From Haliaeetus albicilla (Eukaryota; Chordata; Aves; Accipitriformes; Accipitridae): a stretch of DNA of 64,000 nucleotides. The notes beneath the pieces are model-generated. The model was not told the origin of the DNA and did no database searches. It was given only the letters and a program-made list of their open reading frames with translations. The stretch's first letter is position 1. Each line of letters starts with the position of its first letter. The DNA is taken from assembly GCF_947461875.1 (NCBI RefSeq), contig NC_091492.1:22363822-22427821 (forward strand). Direction: 5' to 3'. The position numbers and the translations under genes were made by a program. Below, one piece after another: positions 60,501 through 64,000 of the stretch.

Positions 60501-61174
60501 GCAGGTTGCCCAAAACCGCGACAGTGCTTTCTGCTGCGCTCAAGCTATTTGTTTGTATTCTGCAAAGCTATATTTAGAGCTTGCCTGAATGACCCAGAAT
60601 ATCTGCAGTGGTCGGTGGGTTGCCAGCTGAAGAGACAAAAGTCCTGATCTCTGAGGATGGAGGGGATTAATGCAGCAGGTCCCCACCAGCCTCGCGGAGA
60701 CCATGTCCCCTGCATCTCTGGGAGGGCTTATGGTGTGGGAGCAGCCCTGGGCTGTATTGGTCCCTCTCTCCATCACAAAAAGCCCAGCCAAAACTCACTG
60801 CAGAGACCAAACCCCCACCATCCAGGGGTGCAAGCCACCAGACCCGCACCAGCCTGGAGGAAGGAGCAGCCCCGACTCACCAATGATGGCGTGGACTCGG
60901 ACGGAGAGCTGTGTGCGCAGGATCAGGGTTGGCCGTCTCCCCTTCCTAAAGTGGGAGAAACGCTGCGTGAGTGCCTGCAGCGGGACCACCGCAGCCCCCA
61001 GCACTCACACACACATGGGGTCCCTGTGTCCTGGCCCTGGAGGGCTCAGGCACCCCACATGCCTCACCTGACCTCCTCGTAGAAACCCTCCAGATCATCC
61101 TTCTGCTCCAGCAGGGACAAGTCAAGGTCTAGGTAGTGTCCAGAGGGAGAGACCTGCAGCGTGCAGTCCTCCAG
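51499..61174 (-). CDS. FHOD1: FH1/FH2 domain-containing protein 1 (diaphanous-related formin), 5'-partial, 23 exons
   Basis: Formin that binds and bundles actin filaments, promotes stress fibres and SRF signalling, and is released from autoinhibition by ROCK phosphorylation of its C-terminal DAD. The exons join with no frame break to 3,675 nt = 1,224 aa plus stop. Human FHOD1 is 1,164 aa in total, and its first ~67 residues have no counterpart here. Domains by visible residue: end of the GTPase-binding domain and the armadillo-like DID (1-~265), a charged linker (265-~570), proline-rich FH1 (~595-650), FH2 (~665-1075), and DAD (~1166-1215) with EIMDRLVKSVT and the basic RRRSRGNRKSLRRTLKS. The paralogue FHOD3 is less likely: length, DAD tail and linker follow FHOD1. 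The extra length comes from the linker, two cassette-like exons and a repeated FH1. The first exon(s) are presumed to lie beyond 64,000. Confidence 0.95.
51582..52134 (-). other. FHOD1 last intron (0.55 kb), largely minisatellite
   Basis: Donor t|gtaagt at 52134. The first ~320 bp after the donor are a degenerate tandem repeat (listed separately). Confidence 0.85.
51810..52128. repeat. Degenerate minisatellite in FHOD1 last intron
   Basis: Repeated 'gggacagggacacagagatg' type units of 6-20 bp with longer phrases such as 'catctgggcagggacacag' recurring (near 51928 and 52080). It begins a few bases from the 5' splice site and yields spurious open frames rich in PCPISV-like repeats. Confidence 0.88.
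52135..52311 (-). CDS. FHOD1: FHOD1 exon (DAD core and basic region)
   Basis: 177 nt; contains EDVPSSPDDASDEIMDRLVK and ERRRSRGNRKS, then t of a split Leu codon. The serines correspond to human ROCK sites S1131 and S1137. Confidence 0.95.
52397..52550 (-). CDS. FHOD1: FHOD1 exon (FH2-DAD linker)
   Basis: Starts TEKFSGITETASPPAVVSSS and includes HESMKSLLTSP as in human FHOD1; ends with the first base of a Gly codon. Acceptor tgctgcag, donor gg|gtagga. Confidence 0.93.
52631..52823 (-). CDS. FHOD1: FHOD1 exon (end of FH2, coiled basic tail)
   Basis: FHSFLLYLGYPASTARDVKV, CRERVLQQQKKRAAHRERNK and GRLITE. Closely matches the human FH2 C-terminal helices. 193 nt. Confidence 0.96.
52924..53114 (-). 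CDS. FHOD1: FHOD1 exon (FH2)
   Basis: VDFDELANSLVQLERRCRAS to VVHRRILN plus two bases; donor ag|gtcggt. 191 nt. Confidence 0.95.
53215..53376 (-). CDS. FHOD1: FHOD1 exon (FH2)
   Basis: 54 codons beginning SRGFELGYLEKVSEVKDTVH and ending SITRSAK; phase 0 both ends. Confidence 0.96.
53586..53705 (-). CDS. FHOD1: FHOD1 exon (FH2 core)
   Basis: 40 codons: EIAEPLFDLKVGMEQLARNH to AMGNFLNGSQ. GNxLN-type is the signature of formin FH2 domains. Confidence 0.97.
53977..54159 (-). CDS. FHOD1: FHOD1 exon (FH2)
   Basis: 61 codons from KILTMVPTEEEKQKIQEAQL to FKLDYESLEQ. Phase 0 both ends. Confidence 0.96.
54321..54473 (-). CDS. FHOD1: FHOD1 exon (FH2, N-terminal)
   Basis: 51 codons; KAIDGKKVVVVLDPKRSNAI to FAVNKEGIE. 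LDPKRSNAINI is the conserved start of the FH2 core that contains the actin-contacting Ile. Confidence 0.96.
54742..55637 (-). CDS. FHOD1: FHOD1 large exon (linker, FH1, FH2 lasso)
   Basis: 896 nt. Starts by completing Arg then SRLARPDTTDSCSTISSDTK; includes LDFTDLGEEEDFDILDKG, the repeated polyproline FH1, KKKRTVKLFWKELKQLDGTV and HLFESRSKEVPTSK. Donor aag|gtacca. A Met codon at 55702-55704 opens a longer frame upstream but lies in the intron and is not a real start. Confidence 0.94.
54962..55122 (-). repeat. FHOD1: Coding tandem repeat of the FH1 domain
   Basis: Four polyproline blocks separated by near-identical [A/V]-[I/V]-PGC linkers (PPPPPPPPAIPGC type); at DNA level a ~40 bp unit of ggaggtgg and gggcagccaggga. 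In frame throughout. Confidence 0.9.
55897..56063 (-). CDS. FHOD1: FHOD1 exon (linker)
   Basis: Acceptor tctcgcag; ARFLENLAAAQKEKISSMAK to EPLSI plus one base. The donor is read as ataa|gtaggt. An alternative 6 nt earlier (ctca|gtataa, exon edge 55903) keeps the same phase but fits the consensus less well. Confidence 0.85.
56064..56512 (-). other. FHOD1 intron downstream of 54-nt exon
   Basis: Canonical donor gtaagt; nothing else recognised. Confidence 0.75.
56513..56566 (-). CDS. FHOD1: FHOD1 54-nt candidate cassette exon
   Basis: Acceptor tgttttccctcag, donor ga|gtaagtag. With the flanking split codons it adds REDAPSLHGDKPILRKF between the microexon and the ARFLEN exon. Length is a multiple of three, so skipping preserves the frame. 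Human FHOD1 as I know it goes directly from SIYK to ARFLEN. Splice sites are strong; inclusion is inferred. Confidence 0.65.
   Translation of the reverse strand, partial: AGGCPLFAWGQAYFEEV
56567..57091 (-). other. FHOD1 intron between the two cassette exons
   Basis: Donor gtaagtgcc at 57091, acceptor at 56567. No repeat or other exon recognised. Confidence 0.65.
57092..57115 (-). CDS. FHOD1: FHOD1 24-nt candidate microexon
   Basis: Flanked by a long pyrimidine tract ending in ccttttgcag and a consensus donor tg|gtaagt. In frame with both neighbours it inserts LHQTAPV and a split Trp codon after SIYK. Too short for ORF finding but has strong signals at both ends and no stop. Confidence 0.65.
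57375..57485 (-). CDS. FHOD1: FHOD1 exon (linker, ends SIYK)
   Basis: 111 nt; PCPSSIYNSASSVRLALASP to PGPGERSIY plus aa. ERSIYK is conserved with human FHOD1. Donor aa|gtacgg. Confidence 0.92.
57628..57842 (-). CDS. FHOD1: FHOD1 exon (linker)
   Basis: 215 nt; SALKLEDGVEEPPPGGRKER to SVPMPSSPA plus ga. ALKLEDG and the RRERR-like basic run match human; the rest is a variable, charged linker. Confidence 0.93.
57962..58105 (-). CDS. FHOD1: FHOD1 exon (DID)
   Basis: 48 codons: TLAALPDQDTFYDVTDCLEQ to LKQQFMLYE. Phase 0 both ends; donor gaa|gtgagt. Confidence 0.96.
58205..58299 (-). CDS. FHOD1: FHOD1 exon (DID), weak donor
   Basis: 95 nt; MCPWSNLMAILEQRNGADTE to AMTLINK. The donor is aag|gtctcg followed by nine G, a poor match to the 5' splice consensus, but phase and homology (INK-TLAAL) require it. 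Confidence 0.93.
58393..58504 (-). CDS. FHOD1: FHOD1 exon (DID)
   Basis: 112 nt; FRLVVKMALKLLLVFVEYTE to AVNAVDRAR plus g. Acceptor ttgtcccag. Confidence 0.96.
58505..58916 (-). other. FHOD1 intron (0.4 kb)
   Basis: Donor cca|gtaagc. No recognised element. Confidence 0.85.
58917..59011 (-). CDS. FHOD1: FHOD1 exon (DID)
   Basis: 95 nt; LSQIMLFVDGMQGVINHNET to WLYTLSGSP. Human has CASLSRLVV here, so the SGSP junction differs slightly but phase is kept. Confidence 0.94.
59225..59330 (-). CDS. FHOD1: FHOD1 exon (DID)
   Basis: 106 nt; EDKDLVPEFVNLDGLTCLIK to QNYILR plus g. The donor g|gttggt is weak. Confidence 0.95.
59432..59499 (-). CDS. FHOD1: FHOD1 exon (DID start)
   Basis: 68 nt; completes Glu then KLYNSQGPELRRSLFSLKQL and FQ, matching the GPELRRSLFSLKQ block of human FHOD1. 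Confidence 0.96.
59500..60880 (-). other. FHOD1 intron (1.4 kb)
   Basis: Contains a T-rich pyrimidine tract (59717-59752 on +), an inverted GGAA pair with an IRF-like core (59781-59810) and a perfect MEF2-type site (60568-60577). No exon seen. Confidence 0.8.
60568..60577 (+). promoter_or_regulatory. MEF2-type site CTATATTTAG in FHOD1 intron
   Basis: Matches YTAWWWWTAR exactly. Muscle-type MEF2 factors bind such sites; occupancy here is inference. Confidence 0.35.
60881..60945 (-). CDS. FHOD1: FHOD1 exon (GBD/DID junction)
   Basis: 65 nt; completes Arg then KGRRPTLILRTQLSVRVHAI and I plus g. KGRKPTLILRTQLSVRV is nearly invariant in FHOD1. Confidence 0.96.
61068..61174 (-). CDS. FHOD1: FHOD1 most 5' exon seen (GBD)
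   Basis: 107 nt; acceptor catccccag, LEDCTLQVSPSGHYLDLDLS to GFYEEV plus ag. Phase 0 at the acceptor, matching a human exon that starts at LEDCALQ. The 122-nt intron to the next exon holds nothing else. Confidence 0.94.
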
Positions 61175-64000
61175 CTGGGGATGCAGACAGCCCGGTTGAG
61201 CCCCTGTGCCCACTACTTCCCTCCTGCCTCCCGGAGGATGCAGCATCCCTGGGTCACCCTCCCACCTGCAGCAAACGCACCAGACCGACACATCCCGGAG
61301 CAGGGTGGCAGGTCCCACCCTTTCCCCGAGTGCTGGCCCTGCAGGGAGATGCCCCAGCACCCTCTGCCCCAGCTTAGTGGCGGATTGAGAGAAACATGGA
61401 GCCCCAGGCTGGGAAAAGGCAGAGCGAGGGCGGGCCTGCTGCCGCCAGGCTCCTCGGCAATCCCTTGGGTGGGAGCCATGGGAAGAGGCTGATCCATGCC
61501 CTGGGGCTCCCCTGAGTCAGCTGGGGTGCAACCGGGGTAGGATCTGTCTCCTCACCTGGGCACGTGAATCACCTCCGTCTGTGGGGACTGGGTCTGCGGG
61601 AACTGCCAAGGCACCCTGCCCAGCCAGGGACACCCCAAACCAGAGCAAATCCCACAGGGATGTCCCCTGGCTGACGCAGCCTCTGGCTCAGCCCACAGCC
61701 ATGTGGCATCTTCCAGCGGGACAGGGAAAAGCACAGCCCAAGGCAAGGCTGGGGTGAGGGCATCTTCCCCGAAAGTCCACATACAGAACCCATGTTGCAC
61801 CCCAACCAGCAGGCACGGCACCCAGAGGTGCTCCAGGCACGGCACCCACAAAGCCCCTGAGCCACCTGGGACCCAGCAGCACCCCACAGCACCCAGGCAG
61901 GTCTCCTGGGTGAAATCCTGATGTGACAAGGCAATTTGCCTTCAAGCACCCCTGCCACCCCAGTGCATCTGGACCTGTTCCTAAAGCATTTGCAGCCCCC
62001 CCCTCCTAGCTCACCCCACCTCCAAGGAACTGCTGTTCCTTTCTAAATCTGCACAGCAGTGCTGTGTAACCACCTGGGGAGCTGAGGACTGGGGACAAAA
62101 CCCTATTATTGGGTTTTATATAAAACCCTGCCCTGGCCACCCTAGGGCAGGCTGGTGACCCACAGCAATGCTGGGTACAGCTCCTGCATCTCACTGGGGT
62201 TGCTTTCCATGAAAGCCCCATCTCCTCAAGTCACAAGAGAGCTCGCACGTACAACTTCACTGTGAGCCTGACATTAAAACCAGAGGGCAAAGAAAAAATG
62301 CCACGTGCATTAAAATAATTAATGACCCTGACTAAGCCTTGGGATAACAGGCAATTTGGCAGGGCACTGCTGTTGGGTTGGACACAGTTTTTATGTTGTT
62401 AGTGTCCTGCTCCACCTCCCGCGGTTGCTGGCCACGCCAGCCGGCCATGGCAACGTGCACCAAACACAGGCTGCTGGCACGGGGGAAGTGCTCCTGGCTG
62501 CCAGCTCTGCCTCTGTGACAGGCATCACTAACGCTGACCCCACACAGGGTTTGCTTACTGGGGAAAGCTTCAATTCTTCCACAGGGACAGGCTCTCCTGG
62601 GCATCCCTGCATCTGCCTAGGCATCCCTTCAGGCATTTCTGCATCTGCCCAGGCATTCTTGCATCCGCCCAGGCACTTAAACACAGCAAAGAGCAACTCA
62701 CAGCTCCAACACAAAAACTTTGCCTTCTCTGGGCTGCCAGAGCCCCGGCAAGTCGGAGTTAACATCCCCAGCTCTTACCGGGGCTGGTGACATGTCCCAG
62801 CTGGTGGAGGAAGCCAAGCCCCTGGGACTCGACCCGGCGTGTTTCCCGTGTGAGCTTGGCGGCACTCCCCATGAGGGATGCTCCGAGCGCTGGGCCTGGG
62901 TTTGGCTGCGACCCCCCTGGCGAGCACCAGCCCCCTGGGATGGATACAGGCCGTCCCAGGCTCGTGCTGCCCTGCCAAAAATCCGGGGTGGCACTTCCGC
63001 GCCAGGGAACACTGACTGCCCCAGGGCCGGGGTTACACTGGTTATTTGGATGAGGGGTTTACACCATGAAGGATTTGAGCCGGGACCTTGGGGCTGTGCT
63101 GCTGGGGACAGCACGTCGGGGTCACGGGGTACTGACAGCTCCCGGCGCAGGGCGGCTGTGATCCATCTGCCTCCTGCCTGTAAAAGCATTTTAAAATGAG
63201 CTGGGCTTTGAGGGTCATGGGGACTTGCAGGCAAAGTGGAGCTGAGGGAGGAAAGCATCCCACGCTCACACCTCCAGCCCACGGCTCCTGGGAACCCCAG
63301 CCATCCTGCAGCAGCACTCATGTTCTTAATCCACAGCATGGGGAGGTTTTGGGGTCTTGCTGAGGACAAGATGCCAGTGGCAGCCCCAGAGGGGGACAAG
63401 GACCCACGGCCCAGAGAGGGTTTCCCTGCCGGTGTTAAAAAAACCCCATTACCTACCCTGTTGCCACAAATCTGAGACATGGGGAAGGTAAAAAACACAT
63501 GGATCTCCCTGATCCTACCAACACCCAGCAGCTGTGGCCGACTTTGAAGCTCGGCGAGGACACACAAGCCAGGCAAGCGAGCCCCCAGGGAAAGCCACCT
63601 CCCCCTGAAGTGGGACTTCCCTCCCAAATCATGGGGGTAAGATAGAGACATCTCCACCTCCGAGACAGAGGCAACCTCCACCCACAGCTGAACTCACACC
63701 ACCCACAACGGCATCACATCTTCCTGCTCACCCTTATCACGGCATCCCCACCTGGGAGGATGCTCCAAGGCCAGGCAGTGAATATCCTCTTTATCTGCCA
63801 GCAGAGGAAACACTTCCCTCCCCCCCCAACACTTTCTTTTTGCAGTAACCACAATTTCCTAACGTCTCTGCAGCTCTTCTAGGAAGGCTATGGGGAAATT
63901 ACAGAAAAAATATATATTATTTGCTCCTGAGGCAGCAGTTAAACACAAGGCACTGGTGGGTCAGAAACACCTGGCATCACAACCCTCTGCCCGCCCTCCC
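61175..64000 (-). other. FHOD1 5' intron (at least 2.8 kb), first exon not found
   Basis: I searched for an exon encoding the N-terminal block (VQYLEDTDPF-like in human) and saw none on the minus strand. A 327-codon open frame (62698-63681 -) has no resemblance to FHOD1. The sequence is GC-rich with no clear repeat except a T-rich end near 63,820-63,930. Confidence 0.7.

Noticed and set aside
62698..63681. 327-codon minus-strand frame as possible FHOD1 first exon
   Set aside because: No similarity to the FHOD1 N-terminus and no suitable phase-0 donor in frame; probably chance in GC-rich DNA.
1..64000. tRNA, rRNA, snoRNA, CRISPR or bacterial-type elements
   Set aside because: No cloverleaf with A/B boxes, C/D or H/ACA layout in introns, or direct-repeat/spacer array could be supported by reading; the minisatellites have no unique spacers.

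Overview
This is a vertebrate nuclear window, most likely from a bird. It holds split genes with GT-AG introns, AATAAA poly(A) signals, a CpG-island promoter and CR1-type non-LTR retrotransposon remnants. There are no bacterial operons, CRISPR arrays or tRNA/rRNA genes that I can see. Species cannot be fixed from the sequence; another sauropsid is not excluded. I assembled the proteins exon by exon from splice sites and reading phase and named them by comparison with family sequences I know.

Layout: (1) 1-25.5 kb, + strand: ATP6V0D1 (V-ATPase V0 subunit d1) from mid-gene to its poly(A) signal. Seven coding exons cover residues ~76-351, and its introns carry CR1 and CR1/L3-like remnants. (2) 26.2-43.06 kb, - strand: HSD11B2 (11-beta-hydroxysteroid dehydrogenase type 2), complete. 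Five exons join to 1,170 nt (389 aa plus stop), with a ~13.8 kb first intron and a compact TATA/GC-box/CCAAT promoter in a CpG island. It is tail-to-tail with ATP6V0D1; the poly(A) signals are ~0.7 kb apart. (3) 43.29-44.27 kb: a two-level minisatellite directly upstream of the HSD11B2 promoter. (4) 44.3-51.1 kb: no gene recognised. (5) 51.15-64 kb, - strand: FHOD1 (a diaphanous-related formin). Twenty-three coding exons join without a frame break to 3,675 nt (1,224 aa plus stop). The first exon(s), encoding the N-terminal ~67 residues, are not seen and probably lie beyond 64,000.

The three genes do not form a pathway: one is a proton pump subunit, one a glucocorticoid-inactivating ER enzyme, one an actin regulator. 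They are neighbours on human 16q22.1, but there FHOD1 and HSD11B2 are separated by SLC9A5, PLEKHG4, KCTD19, LRRC36, TPPP3 and ZDHHC1, and FHOD1 has the opposite relative orientation. None of those genes is visible here, so the 44-51 kb interval probably contains a rearrangement junction.

I found no novel gene system. The items most worth a second look are the minisatellite with its apparent CpG-decay gradient away from the HSD11B2 promoter, a 24-nt microexon plus a 54-nt symmetric cassette exon in FHOD1, the synteny change, a 13-bp hairpin just after the ATP6V0D1 stop codon, and a coding repeat in the FHOD1 FH1 domain.
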